Positions 1 to 8,089 of a stretch of DNA of 51,435 bases are shown piece after piece (position 1 is the first letter of the stretch; every line of letters begins with the position of its first letter). This DNA is from Acidobacteriota bacterium. GTDB lineage: Bacteria; Acidobacteriota; Vicinamibacteria; Vicinamibacterales; UBA2999. The position numbers and the translations under genes were made by a program. The notes beneath the pieces are model-generated. The model saw only the letters and a program-made list of their open reading frames with translations. It did not search any database and was not told the DNA's origin. The stretch lies in assembly GCA_016190945.1 (NCBI GenBank), contig JACPPO010000146.1, positions 1 through 51,435 of the forward strand, in the 5' to 3' direction.

Positions 1-975
1 CACGGGGATCACTTCCTGTTCGACGTGAGACGCCCGGGCGTCTCCGAGAATCGTCATCGCACGCACGCCGTCATCGGCACCATCCGTGCGTCGCGCGGCA
101 TCGGCGATCGCGGGTCGGTGACGACGGGACTGGAGGGGGGAGCGGATTGGGTGCGCTCCAGCAATCTCGGCGACCACGATACTCGGCGCGTCAGCGGCTT
201 TGCCGAGTGGCGGTACGCGCCCGCCGCGAGCATGCAGCTTGACGCCAGCCTTCGCGTCGATCGCTACACGGAGTTCGGGACCTCGTTGAGCCCATCGTTC
301 GGCGTCGGCTGGTGGCCGTCCGCCCCGCTTCGGCTGCGGGCGTCAACCGGGCGGGCGTTCCGCGTGCCGACGTTTACCGAGCGGTACTACTCGGATCCTG
401 CGAACTGGGCGCGGCCAGAGGTTCACGCCGAGACGTCGTGGGCGGGCGAGACGGGTGCTGATTTCTTCCCGTCGGAGAGCTGGGTGCTGACCGCGACGGT
501 CTTCGGCCGAATCGATCACGACGTGATCGATTGGCTGCGGCCGACCACCGCGGAACGATGGCGGACCTACAACATCCGCGATGTCGACACCTTCGGCGCG
601 GAAATCAGTGCGAGGAAAAACCTGCCGGACGGGTCGTTCATCCAGGTTGGCTACGCCGAGCTTGACGTGCGGGCCGCCGCAGTCACGCAGCTCTCGAAGT
701 ACGTGCTCGACTACGCGCCGCACAGCCTAGCGGTGACGGCGGCGCTCGCCCTGCCGTCAGCCATGCAGCTGGCGCCGCGCCTTGAATACAAGCGTCGCAC
801 GCGATCGACGGGAACCAGCGACTACGCCGTGATCGACCTGCGCGTGAGCCGTCGGTTCGGGGCGTATGAGGTGCGCGTCGAGGGCACCAACCTTGGCAGC
901 GCCTCGTACCAGGAGGTCCTCGGCGTCGCGATGCCTAGCCGCGCGCTGACCCTGTCGGTGGCCTTTCGACCCTGA
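1..975 (+). CDS. TonB-dependent outer-membrane receptor, C-terminal part
   Basis: The reading frame is open from the first base, so the gene begins left of the window; 324 residues of its C-terminal half are visible. The alternating hydrophobic and aromatic pattern, the segment FRVPTFTERYYSDPANW and the later YNIRDVDTFGAEISARK stretch are typical of the beta-barrel of TonB receptors of the BtuB or siderophore type, which import large ligands across the outer membrane. The last residues, SVAFRP, do not end exactly on the usual terminal Phe. The plug domain and TonB box are outside the window, so the ligand cannot be named. Confidence 0.85.
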   Translation, partial: HGDHFLFDVRRPGVSENRHRTHAVIGTIRASRGIGDRGSVTTGLEGGADWVRSSNLGDHDTRRVSGFAEWRYAPAASMQLDASLRVDRYTEFGTSLSPSFGVGWWPSAPLRLRASTGRAFRVPTFTERYYSDPANWARPEVHAETSWAGETGADFFPSESWVLTATVFGRIDHDVIDWLRPTTAERWRTYNIRDVDTFGAEISARKNLPDGSFIQVGYAELDVRAAAVTQLSKYVLDYAPHSLAVTAALALPSAMQLAPRLEYKRRTRSTGTSDYAVIDLRVSRRFGAYEVRVEGTNLGSASYQEVLGVAMPSRALTLSVAFRP

Positions 976-984
976 CGTGGGGCG

Positions 985-1021
985 CACCTTCGCACTCTCG
1001 CATCATCACACCATCGCACCG
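985..1021. repeat. Heptad TCGCACY repeat, copy 1
   Basis: A run of near-identical 7-bp units (TCGCAC plus one variable base) lies between the TonB receptor and the convergent aguA. The stop codon and last codons of aguA lie inside it. Related copies with both inverted arms are at about 34693-34758, 43612-43694 and 51187-51254. Confidence 0.6.
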
Positions 1022-2070
1022 CGTTGTGGTGGCGCAGGTTCCTGCTGCGTGAGGCAATGAAGGGTGCCAAGCCCCCAGACGAGATCGACGGCATGGATGC
1101 CGACGATTCGATGTGCCGGCATCAGGTCGGCGAGCGTGTTCAGGGCCACACGGTCGTTGGGGTCGTTGAACGTCGGCACCATCACCAGGCCGTTGGCGAC
1201 ATAGAAATTCGCGTAACTTGCCGGCAGGCGCTCCCCGTTCATCATCACGGGCCGCGGGAACGGCAGTCTGACGATCCTGAGCGGACCAACGTCGGCCTGC
1301 CTCGATGCCGCCTCGAGCCTGCGCAGGTTGTCCATCGAACGCGCGTGGTTCTCGTCCTTCGGGTCCTCCTCGACGGCCACCACCACCGTACCCACGTTCA
1401 CGAATCGCGCCACGTCGTCGATATGCCCATGGGTGTCGTCGCCGACGCATCCCTCGCCGAGCCAGATCGTGCGGCGGACGCCAAGCCATTCCTGGAAGAT
1501 GCGTTCGTAGTCAGCACGCCCGAGACCCGGATTTCGGACTTGCACGTCGGTCAACAGCCACTCCTCCGTGACGAGCAGCAGCCCCTGTCCGTTGACCTCG
1601 ATGCCACCGCCCTCCAGCACGATGCGCTCGTTCGTGTCGGCGCGGCGCGGCTCCTCACGAGGCAGGCCGGTCAGGCGCGCGATGACGGGTCCTACGCCCG
1701 CGTCCTGCCGCCAGTTGGGGTACTTTGCCCATCCGCTAAAGGCCCAGTTCAGCAAGACGACGTCGCCGCGTCCGTCAATAACGCTCGTGGGGGCGGAATC
1801 GCGCAGCCAGACGCGGTCGGTCGCTCCCTCGTACAGCGTGACGCGATCTCGGCGCACGTCATGGGCGCCCAGGGCGACCCGCGCGGCCTCCAGGACATCG
1901 CGGTTGTGGCACAGGATCTCAACGGCCTCGTGGTCCGCGAGCACGCGGGCGATTTCCGCGTACGCCCACGGGATCGCCCCGAGTTTGCCGGGCCAATCAG
2001 GCTCGTGATGGGGCCAACTGATCCAGGTCGCCTTGTGCGGCTCCCATTCGGCGGGCATTCGGAATCTCAT
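1006..2070 (-). CDS. aguA: Agmatine deiminase
   Basis: Hydrolyses agmatine to N-carbamoylputrescine and ammonia, the first step of the arginine-decarboxylase route to putrescine. The protein belongs to the peptidyl-arginine deiminase family: it starts MPAEWEPHKATWISWPHH, carries LEGGGIEVNGQG, DDTHGHIDDVARF, and ends with the nucleophile Cys in GLGTLHCLTQQEP. The length of 354 residues is normal. I chose the ATG at 2070; a TTG at 2082 lies inside a heptad repeat and the ATG at 2058 is also possible. It lies 46 bp downstream of aguB on the same strand, so both steps are likely cotranscribed. Confidence 0.93.
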   Translation of the reverse strand: MRFRMPAEWEPHKATWISWPHHEPDWPGKLGAIPWAYAEIARVLADHEAVEILCHNRDVLEAARVALGAHDVRRDRVTLYEGATDRVWLRDSAPTSVIDGRGDVVLLNWAFSGWAKYPNWRQDAGVGPVIARLTGLPREEPRRADTNERIVLEGGGIEVNGQGLLLVTEEWLLTDVQVRNPGLGRADYERIFQEWLGVRRTIWLGEGCVGDDTHGHIDDVARFVNVGTVVVAVEEDPKDENHARSMDNLRRLEAASRQADVGPLRIVRLPFPRPVMMNGERLPASYANFYVANGLVMVPTFNDPNDRVALNTLADLMPAHRIVGIHAVDLVWGLGTLHCLTQQEPAPPQRGAMV

Positions 2071-2076
2071 ACGAAT

Positions 2077-2099
2077 GCCCAAAGCCCAAGGCCTAAAGC
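2077..2099. repeat. Heptad CCCAAAG-type repeat, single arm
   Basis: Three tandem 7-bp units of the form GCCCAAA, GCCCAAG, GCCTAAA sit between aguB and aguA. Fuller copies with inverted arms occur at about 25011-25075, 38377-38444 and 50245-50312. Confidence 0.5.
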
Positions 2100-2116
2100 G
2101 CGCAACCGCATTGGTC

Positions 2117-2992
2117 TTACGTGCCGAGATATCGATTCAGGATCGGGCCGTACGCGTCCAGGCGGCGGTCGCGCAGGAACGGCCAATTGCGGCGCACGGT
2201 TTCGATGAGCGCGGGATCGCACTGCGCGACGACGATCTCCTCATCCTCGCCGGCTTCGGCTACGTAGCGGCCGAACGGATCCGCAATAAAGGAGCGGCCG
2301 AAGAACGTGATCCCGCTGGTGCCGGGCTCGTCCTCGTGGCCGATGCGGTTGGGTGAAGCGACGTACACGCCGTTGGCAATGGCATGCGCCCGCTGGATGG
2401 TGCGCCACGCGTCCACCTGCGCGCGGCCCCATTCGTCTTTCTCCGCCGGATGCCAGCCGATTGCGGTCGGATAGAAGAGCACCTGCGCGCCCATGAGGCT
2501 CGTGATACGCGCGGCTTCCGGGTACCACTGATCCCAGCAGATCAGCACGCCGATCGTGGCGTGGCGTGTCTTCCAGACCTTGAACCCTGTCGCGTCGCCC
2601 GGCGTGAAGTAATACTTCTCGTGGAACAGCGGGTCGTTCGGGATATGCATCTTCCGGTAGACGCCAAGGAGGCTCCCGTCCGCGTCGATGATGGCGGCGG
2701 AGTTCCGGTAGATGCCGGCCGTCTGGCGCTCGAAAATCGGGACGATGATGACGGACGCGAGCTCGCGGGCGATTGCCTGCATGGCTTCCGTCGTTGGACC
2801 CGGAATCGGCTCCGCGAGATCGAAGCGGTCGGACCGCTGCGACTTGCAGAAATACGGGGCGTCGAACAGCTCCTTCAGGCAGATGATCTGCGCACCGCGA
2901 CGGGCGGCCTCGCGGACCAGCCGCTCGGCCCGTCGGATGTTGCCCTGCACGTCCGCATCCGCGTGGTCCTGGATGATCCCGATGGTGAACAT
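2117..2992 (-). CDS. aguB: N-carbamoylputrescine amidase
   Basis: A nitrilase-superfamily enzyme that converts N-carbamoylputrescine to putrescine, CO2 and ammonia, completing the pathway begun by the neighbouring aguA. The Glu-Lys-Cys triad is visible: Glu in LKELFDAPYFCK, Lys in YRKMHIPNDP and Cys in VLICWDQWYPEAARI. Length is 291 residues, as usual for the family. The ATG at 2992 is preceded by AGGG. It is divergent from hom with only about 32 bp between start codons, so the two promoters must overlap or lie within the opposite gene. Confidence 0.94.
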   Translation of the reverse strand: MFTIGIIQDHADADVQGNIRRAERLVREAARRGAQIICLKELFDAPYFCKSQRSDRFDLAEPIPGPTTEAMQAIARELASVIIVPIFERQTAGIYRNSAAIIDADGSLLGVYRKMHIPNDPLFHEKYYFTPGDATGFKVWKTRHATIGVLICWDQWYPEAARITSLMGAQVLFYPTAIGWHPAEKDEWGRAQVDAWRTIQRAHAIANGVYVASPNRIGHEDEPGTSGITFFGRSFIADPFGRYVAEAGEDEEIVVAQCDPALIETVRRNWPFLRDRRLDAYGPILNRYLGT

Positions 2993-3024
2993 CTGGCCCT
3001 ATGCTAGCCTTGCTGAATCGAAGG

Positions 3025-4296
3025 ATGAAGACAAAACCGCTCCGCGTCGCGCTCCTCGGCTTCGGCACCGTGGGCGGGTCCGTCGCCAGGATTCTGAGCG
3101 AACGACCCGAACTCGCCGATCGCCTCCAGCTCACCTACATCTTCAACCGCGGCATCGCGCGCAAGCGTGCCGCCTGGGTCCCCTCGTCCGTGGCCTGGAC
3201 CGAAGATGTCGATGAACTGTTCAGGTCCAAGCCGGACGCGGTTGTGGAAGTCGTCGGCGGCATCGATCCGGCCGGCGGCTGGGTGCGCCGCGCGCTGCAG
3301 CAGGGCGCCGCTGTGGTCACGGCGAACAAGATGCTGCTCGCGGCACACGCACCGGAGCTGCTGCATCTCGCGGTGATGAACCACACGCAGCTCCGCTTTG
3401 AGGCGGCCGTCGCCGGGGGCGTGCCGCTGATCCATGGCGTACGGGAAGGGCTCGCCGGTGACCGGCTACTGCGTGTGGCTGGCATTCTCAACGGCACGTC
3501 GAACTACGTGTTGAGCAGGATGGCCAGCGGCAACGAGCCGATGGCCGCCGTTCTCGACGACGCCCGACGCCTCGGCTACGCGGAAGCGGATCCCAGCGCC
3601 GATATCGACGGCGAAGATGCGGGGGCGAAGCTCGTCGTGCTCGCGGGCATCGCATTTCGTCGCCACCTGCGCCTGCCCGATATCCCGAGACGGTCGATCA
3701 GGGCGATCTCCGCCGCCGACTTCCGCTATGCCAGCCGGCTTGGCTGCACGATTCGGCAGATCGCGATGGTTGAGACGAAAGGCGACGGATTCCACGCCTT
3801 TGTCGGACCGGCCCTGGTCCTTCGCGGCTCGAATTTCGGGCTCAACATGGGCGCGAACAACGTCGTCACCATCGCCGGCTATTACGGTGGTGAGAACAGT
3901 TTTAGTGGCGCCGGAGCTGGCGGGCCAGCGACCGCCGTGGCGGTCGTGTCCGATCTCCTGTCGCTGACCGAGCGCGAGCGAGATCACGGCGAGGAATGGC
4001 TGCCCGCGCGCGCGGTGCCCCCGCCGGCGAGGCCCTATTACTTGCGCTTTGTCGTGCGGGACCGCCCGGGCATCCTGGCGTCAATCGCGGCATCGCTGGC
4101 GCATCAGGGCATCAACCTTGATGCGGTGCTGCAGGAGCCAGGCTATCCAAAGGGCGCGCTGCCGTTCGTGATCACCGTCGAGGCGTGCGAAGAGGTCGCG
4201 CTTGGGAAGGCGGTCCAGGAAATCGCCGCTGCCGACTTTCATGCCGAGGCGCCGCTGGCGATCCCGATGCTCTTGGGCGAGGACCCGCGGACGTGA
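3025..4296 (+). CDS. hom: Homoserine dehydrogenase
   Basis: Reduces aspartate semialdehyde to homoserine, the branch point to threonine and methionine. The N-terminus has the nucleotide-binding LLGFGTVGGSVARIL. ANKMLLA and DPSADIDGEDAGAKL carry the expected catalytic Lys and substrate residues. The last 85 residues (YYLRFVVRDRPGILASIA) form an ACT domain, which in this family binds threonine for feedback inhibition. I chose ATG at 3025 (423 residues); an in-frame ATG at 3001 would leave only 8 bp to aguB. It is first of the hom-thrB-thrC operon. No threonine leader peptide is visible upstream. Confidence 0.95.
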   Translation: MKTKPLRVALLGFGTVGGSVARILSERPELADRLQLTYIFNRGIARKRAAWVPSSVAWTEDVDELFRSKPDAVVEVVGGIDPAGGWVRRALQQGAAVVTANKMLLAAHAPELLHLAVMNHTQLRFEAAVAGGVPLIHGVREGLAGDRLLRVAGILNGTSNYVLSRMASGNEPMAAVLDDARRLGYAEADPSADIDGEDAGAKLVVLAGIAFRRHLRLPDIPRRSIRAISAADFRYASRLGCTIRQIAMVETKGDGFHAFVGPALVLRGSNFGLNMGANNVVTIAGYYGGENSFSGAGAGGPATAVAVVSDLLSLTERERDHGEEWLPARAVPPPARPYYLRFVVRDRPGILASIAASLAHQGINLDAVLQEPGYPKGALPFVITVEACEEVALGKAVQEIAAADFHAEAPLAIPMLLGEDPRT

Positions 4297-4311
4297 TATC
4301 TTTTTTGATTC

Positions 4312-5262
4312 GTGTCACTTAAGAGCCATGCCTATCCCTCGGCAGGCGATGTGAGGGTGCCGGCCTCCGTCGCCAATCTGGGTGGCGGATTCGATACCCT
4401 TGCGGTCGCGGTCCAACTGTATTTGCGCCTCCGGATCATCGAAATTCGCGAAGACGAGGGGACCAGGCTCACGGTGGTGAACAGCACCCCGCCGGTCAGC
4501 GGCAGGAACGCGGTCGAGCGGGCATTCGAGGCGATCGCGCGCTGGACGGGGCTGCGCGCCCCATCGGTCTTTGTCGAAACCGACAGCGAGATTCCGATGG
4601 CGGCCGGTCTTGGCAGCAGCGCGGCGGCGGCAGTCGCCGGCTTGCGCACGTTCGAGCGTGTCACCCAGCCGCTGCCGGAAGGCGTGCTGCTGGCGGTGGC
4701 GACGTCGCTTGAAGGGCACGCGGACAACGCGGCGGCCGCCCTGCACGGCGGGCTGACGTCTGTCGTCGAGCGGGAGGGGCGGGAGCCGCTCGCATTGCGA
4801 TGGGCGTGGCCCGAGCAAGTGCGTTTGATTGTCGCCACGCCTTCCGGCGGTCTCGCAACGTCAACGGCGCGCGCAGCGCTACCCGAGGCAGTGTCACGGA
4901 AGGACGCGGTGTTCAACCTGCAGCGGGTGCTCTCGCTCGTTCACGCGCTGCACTGCGGCGACTACGGGCGTTTGCGTGAAGCCGTTGAGGATCGGTGGCA
5001 CCAGCCGGCCCGCGCGGCTCTTGTTCCCCAGCTGGCCGCCGCGCTGGCGCTCGAGGATCCAGAGATTCTCGGGACGTTTCTCTCGGGCGCAGGGCCATCC
5101 GTTGCGCTGCTGGCTCGACGCGATTTTGGCCGCATCGAGCAGCTGCTCGCCTCAACGTACGAGCGTACGGGTTGTCCGGCGACAATCAGGACGCTCGGTG
5201 TGCACCAGGCGTTGGAGGCGGTCCCTGAAACGCTCGCCTCGGCGCATGGGAGAACCCTATGA
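4312..5262 (+). CDS. thrB: Homoserine kinase
   Basis: Phosphorylates homoserine to O-phosphohomoserine with ATP. GHMP kinase family: substrate-binding VPASVANLGGGFDTLAVA near the N-terminus and the ATP-binding loop PMAAGLGSSAAAA at about residues 95-107, with a C-terminal SGAGPSVALL motif. The start is GTG at 4312, 15 bp after hom; the nearby ATG at 4328 is out of frame. Its end overlaps thrC by ATGA, so translation is probably coupled. Length of 316 residues is normal. Confidence 0.94.
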   Translation: MSLKSHAYPSAGDVRVPASVANLGGGFDTLAVAVQLYLRLRIIEIREDEGTRLTVVNSTPPVSGRNAVERAFEAIARWTGLRAPSVFVETDSEIPMAAGLGSSAAAAVAGLRTFERVTQPLPEGVLLAVATSLEGHADNAAAALHGGLTSVVEREGREPLALRWAWPEQVRLIVATPSGGLATSTARAALPEAVSRKDAVFNLQRVLSLVHALHCGDYGRLREAVEDRWHQPARAALVPQLAAALALEDPEILGTFLSGAGPSVALLARRDFGRIEQLLASTYERTGCPATIRTLGVHQALEAVPETLASAHGRTL

Positions 5263-6518
5263 AATTCGTCGCGGGGCTGACCTGCCACCTGTGCGGGGCA
5301 ACGTATCCCGCCGAGGCGTTGTGGGTCTGCGTGGAGTGCCTCGGTCCCCTCGAAGTGTCGTACGACCACGCGGCGATACGCGGCGTCGTCAGCCGCGGCC
5401 TGATCGAATCGCGGCCGCCGTCCTTGTGGCGCTACCGCGAGCTGCTTCCGGTCGAGGAGCCGCGCACCGGTCTTCATTCGGGTTTCACGCCGCTCGTGCG
5501 CGCGACTCGTCTTGCGCGTGAGCTTGGGCTCGACGAGCTGTACATCAAAGACGATTCGGTGAACCATCCGACCTTTTCCTACAAGGACCGGGTCGTGTCG
5601 GTCGCGGCGACCCGCGCCGTTGAGCTGGGCTTCCAGGTGTTCGGGTGTGCGTCGACCGGCAACCTGGCCGGAAGCGTCGCCGCCCACGCGGCGCGCCTCG
5701 GGCTTCCGTGCTACGTCTTCATCCCCAACGATCTGGAGCCGGCCAAGATTCTCGGCGCCGCGATCTACGAACCGCACGTTGTAGCCGTCGAAGGCAACTA
5801 CGACGACGTGAACCGGCTGTGCACGCAAATCGCGGATCGCTACGGGTGGGGATTTGCGAACATCAATCTGCGCGCCTACTACGCCGAAGGCGCCAAGACG
5901 ATGGGCTTTGAGATTGCCGAGCAGCTCGGATGGCGCTTCCCCGACCACATCGTGTCGCCGGTTGCGGGCGGGACGCTCCTGCCGCGCATTTTCAAGGGCC
6001 TTCGCGAGCTGCGCGACGTCGGGCTCGTCAGCGGCCAGTTGCCGAAGATTCATGCCGCGCAGCCCTCCGGCTCCGCGCCTGTGATCAAGGCGATTGAAGC
6101 CGGCCTGGAGTTCCCGGAGCCGGTCAAGCCGAACACGATCGCGAAGTCGCTGGCGATTGGGAATCCGGCCGATGGATTCCAGGTCGTAAGGGTGGTAAAG
6201 GAGACCGGCGCGACCGGGGCCATGGTGAGCGACGAGGAGATCCTGGACGCCGTCCAGCTCCTGGCCCGGACGGAGGGCATTTTCGCGGAGGCCGCCGGCG
6301 GGACCACGCTGGCGGCCACGCGCGCGCTCATCAGGCGCGGCGTCATCAAGTCCAGCGAGTCCGTGGTGGTGTGTATCACCGGAAACGGCTTCAAGACCGC
6401 CGACGTGATGTTCGACCGGGTCGCGCGGCCGACCCAGATCGGCCGCGGACTGGCCGATTTCGAGCGCGTGCTTGGCTCACAGATTGGCGTCGTGGCCGCC
6501 GCTGCGGCGCGCGCGTAA
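5259..6518 (+). CDS. thrC: Threonine synthase
   Basis: PLP enzyme that converts O-phosphohomoserine to threonine. The N-terminus carries a CHLC...CVEC pair typical of the longer, zinc-ribbon-like threonine synthases. The PLP Lys lies in FSYKDR at about residue 109, and the phosphate-binding loop is ASTGNLAGSVAAHA. Length is 419 residues. The start ATG overlaps the thrB stop (ATGA). It is the last gene of the threonine operon; the next promoter starts about 50 bp downstream. Confidence 0.94.
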   Translation: MKFVAGLTCHLCGATYPAEALWVCVECLGPLEVSYDHAAIRGVVSRGLIESRPPSLWRYRELLPVEEPRTGLHSGFTPLVRATRLARELGLDELYIKDDSVNHPTFSYKDRVVSVAATRAVELGFQVFGCASTGNLAGSVAAHAARLGLPCYVFIPNDLEPAKILGAAIYEPHVVAVEGNYDDVNRLCTQIADRYGWGFANINLRAYYAEGAKTMGFEIAEQLGWRFPDHIVSPVAGGTLLPRIFKGLRELRDVGLVSGQLPKIHAAQPSGSAPVIKAIEAGLEFPEPVKPNTIAKSLAIGNPADGFQVVRVVKETGATGAMVSDEEILDAVQLLARTEGIFAEAAGGTTLAATRALIRRGVIKSSESVVVCITGNGFKTADVMFDRVARPTQIGRGLADFERVLGSQIGVVAAAAARA

Positions 6519-6568
6519 ATACGCTTCGAAATCGCGTCGAGCCATAAGTAAGTGTTCCCGAGCGGAAT

Positions 6569-6598
6569 TTGACGTTTCGGGGCCCCAGGTTATAGAAT
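6569..6598 (+). promoter_or_regulatory. Sigma-70-type promoter of the siroheme/sulfite reductase operon
   Basis: TTGACG at 6569-6574 and TAGAAT at 6593-6598 are separated by 18 bp; an overlapping TATAGA at 6591 gives 16 bp. Transcription should start at about 6604-6606, only a few bases before the ATG of the leader peptide at 6608, so the mRNA may be leaderless or nearly so. Confidence 0.6.
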
Positions 6599-6607
6599 CC
6601 GGACGTC

Positions 6608-6700
6608 ATGTTGTCCAGTTGCGGCCGGCCGGCTGCCTGTTACTGTACGAGGACCTGTCAGGTCCGGGCGCTGTCGGTCCGTCGCGTGGGTAACGATTAA
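6608..6700 (+). CDS. Cysteine-rich leader peptide (attenuator peptide)
   Basis: A 30-codon ORF starting MLSSCG, with Cys at positions 5, 11, 13 and 17 (segment ACYCTRTC) and ending GND before TAA. Four Cys in the first 17 codons is far above chance. It sits between a good promoter and an intrinsic terminator, ahead of genes for siroheme synthesis and sulfite reduction, which make the sulfide for cysteine. Known family logic for amino acid leader peptides: ribosomes stall at Cys codons when charged tRNA-Cys is scarce and let transcription continue. There is no clear Shine-Dalgarno, which fits near-leaderless initiation. No name is assigned; the coding call rests on codon content and the RNA structures. 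Confidence 0.75.
   Translation: MLSSCGRPAACYCTRTCQVRALSVRRVGND
6651..6669 (+). promoter_or_regulatory. Attenuator arms 1 and 2 (protector hairpin / antiterminator arm)
   Basis: GGACCT at 6651-6656 and AGGTCC at 6660-6665 form a 6-bp hairpin that includes the fourth Cys codon (6656-6658). The second arm extended, GGTCCGGGC at 6661-6669, can instead pair with GCCCGGAACC at 6730-6739 (9 bp with one bulged A), which is the 5' arm of the terminator. A ribosome held at the Cys codons would cover arm 1 and free arm 2 to disrupt the terminator. Confidence 0.65.
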
Positions 6701-6727
6701 CGAACCCGACAACACGCACACGATCGA

Positions 6728-6764
6728 AAGCCCGGAACCGAAATTCCGGGCTTTTTGTTTTTTT
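6728..6764 (+). terminator. Intrinsic terminator of the cysteine attenuator
   Basis: AAGCCCGGAA (6728-6737) pairs perfectly with TTCCGGGCTT (6744-6753) around a 6-nt loop, followed by a T tract to 6764. It lies between the leader stop codon (6700) and the sirC start (6772), not at an operon end, so it must be read through to express the operon. Confidence 0.88.
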
Positions 6765-6771
6765 GGAGACG

Positions 6772-7329
6772 ATGTTTCCAGTTTTTCTGAACCTCGAATC
6801 GCGCCGCGTCGTCGTGGTCGGCGGCGGGCCAGTGGCGGCCGGCAAGATCGAGGCGTTGCTGGCGGCCGGCGCGGACGTGACCGTGGTCGCGCCCCACGTG
6901 CGGCCGGAGATCGAGCGACCCGGGGTGCAGGTAGTCCGCCGACGCTTCGAAGACGCCGACTTGAACGGCGCGTGGTGGGTAGTCGCGGCCGCGCCCCAAG
7001 ACGTCAATAAGCAGGTGCTGGCTGCGGCGGAGGCACGGCAGATCTTCGTGAACGCAGTCGACGACCCCGGCCATGCCACCGCCTATCTCGGTGGAGTCGT
7101 GCGCCGGCACGGCGTTACGGTGGCGATTTCCACCGACGGCCGCGCACCGGCGCTGGCGGGGCTGCTGCGCGAGGCGCTGGACGCCTGGTTGCCCGGCGAT
7201 CTCGATGAGTGGATGGCGGCGGCCGATGAGGCGCGGCGCACGTGGAAAACGGAGGCGGTGCCGATGGACCAGCGCCGTTGGCAGCTGCTTCAGACGTTGA
7301 ACAGGTTGTATGCCGAGCGTACGAGGTAG
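6772..7329 (+). CDS. sirC: Precorrin-2 dehydrogenase / sirohydrochlorin ferrochelatase
   Basis: Oxidises precorrin-2 to sirohydrochlorin and, in Met8p/CysG-N type enzymes, may also insert iron to give siroheme. The N-terminal Rossmann motif RVVVVGGGPVAAGKIEALL and the DDPGHATAYLGGVVRRHGV segment match the N-terminal half of CysG. At 185 residues it is the stand-alone domain. ATG at 6772 is preceded by GGAG with only 3 bp spacing; a TTG at 6763 is possible. It overlaps cobA by 20 bp if cobA uses its first ATG. It is controlled by the upstream cysteine attenuator. Confidence 0.87.
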   Translation: MFPVFLNLESRRVVVVGGGPVAAGKIEALLAAGADVTVVAPHVRPEIERPGVQVVRRRFEDADLNGAWWVVAAAPQDVNKQVLAAAEARQIFVNAVDDPGHATAYLGGVVRRHGVTVAISTDGRAPALAGLLREALDAWLPGDLDEWMAAADEARRTWKTEAVPMDQRRWQLLQTLNRLYAERTR

Positions 7330-8089
7330 CGTGTCGCTCGTCGGTGCCGGCCCGTGGGATCCCGAGCTCTGGACGGTGCGCGCGGTGCGGCGCCTTGAAG
7401 AGGCCGACCTAGTGCTGTACGACGCCCTGGTCGATGTGGAGGCGCTGCGGCGTGCGACCAAGGCGCAGTGCTTCTGCGTCGGCAAGCGCGCCCGCCGTGA
7501 CAGCGTACCGCAAGAGACCATCCACCGCCTGATGATTCGCGCGGCGAAGCAGGGCAAGCGGGTGGTCCGCCTGAAGGGCGGGGACCCGTTCGTCTTTGGG
7601 CGCGGCGGGGAGGAAGCGCTTGCGCTGGTAATGGCCGGCGTGCCCTTCGAGGTCGTTCCCGGGGTCACGACCGCCGTGGCGGCACCGGAGCTCGCGGGAA
7701 TCCCGGTGACGCACCGCGGCATCGCGTCGGCGTTTCTCGTGTTGGCGGGTCACACGGCGGACGCCGTTGATAACACGCTGCGGTCCGTGCGGCCGAATAC
7801 GGTGTCGATGGTCATCCTGATGGGCGTCGGCGCGCGGGCAGACCTTGCGTCGAGGGTGATGGCGCACGGCTGGTCCGCGGACACCCCGGCGGCCATTGTG
7901 TGCGGGGCGTCGACGCCGGACGCCTGGACGTGGACCGGGACGCTCGTGCAGCTCGGCGGGGCGACGCCGCCCGCCGGCCTTCCCGGCGTGCTGGTCATCG
8001 GCGAAGTGGTGCGGGTACGTGAGGTGCTGGCGACGGCATCCAGGGCGGAACAGGCCGACACTGAGGTGAGTTATGGCCGTAACGGATGA
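7310..8089 (+). CDS. cobA: Uroporphyrinogen-III C-methyltransferase
   Basis: Transfers two methyl groups from SAM to uroporphyrinogen III, giving precorrin-2, the substrate of the upstream sirC product. SLVGAGPWDPELWTVRAVR, VVRLKGGDPFVFGRGGEE and the PGVTTAVAAPELAGIPVTHR segment are family hallmarks. Length is 259 residues from ATG 7310. A GTG at 7331, just after the sirC stop and preceded by ACGAGG, gives a tighter N-terminus (MSLVGAGP) and may be the real start. It overlaps sir by 17 bp. Confidence 0.93.
   Translation: MPSVRGSVSLVGAGPWDPELWTVRAVRRLEEADLVLYDALVDVEALRRATKAQCFCVGKRARRDSVPQETIHRLMIRAAKQGKRVVRLKGGDPFVFGRGGEEALALVMAGVPFEVVPGVTTAVAAPELAGIPVTHRGIASAFLVLAGHTADAVDNTLRSVRPNTVSMVILMGVGARADLASRVMAHGWSADTPAAIVCGASTPDAWTWTGTLVQLGGATPPAGLPGVLVIGEVVRVREVLATASRAEQADTEVSYGRNG

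Noticed and set aside
1024-2208. A 394-codon plus-strand frame
   Set aside because: Antisense to aguA, which has all catalytic motifs.
2993-3024. A threonine/isoleucine leader peptide before hom
   Set aside because: The gap to aguB is only about 32 bp, with no Thr/Ile codon run and no terminator hairpin.
6600-6772. A cobalamin or SAM riboswitch before sirC
   Set aside because: No B12-box or SAM-aptamer core was seen; the leader ORF and three-arm attenuator explain the region better.
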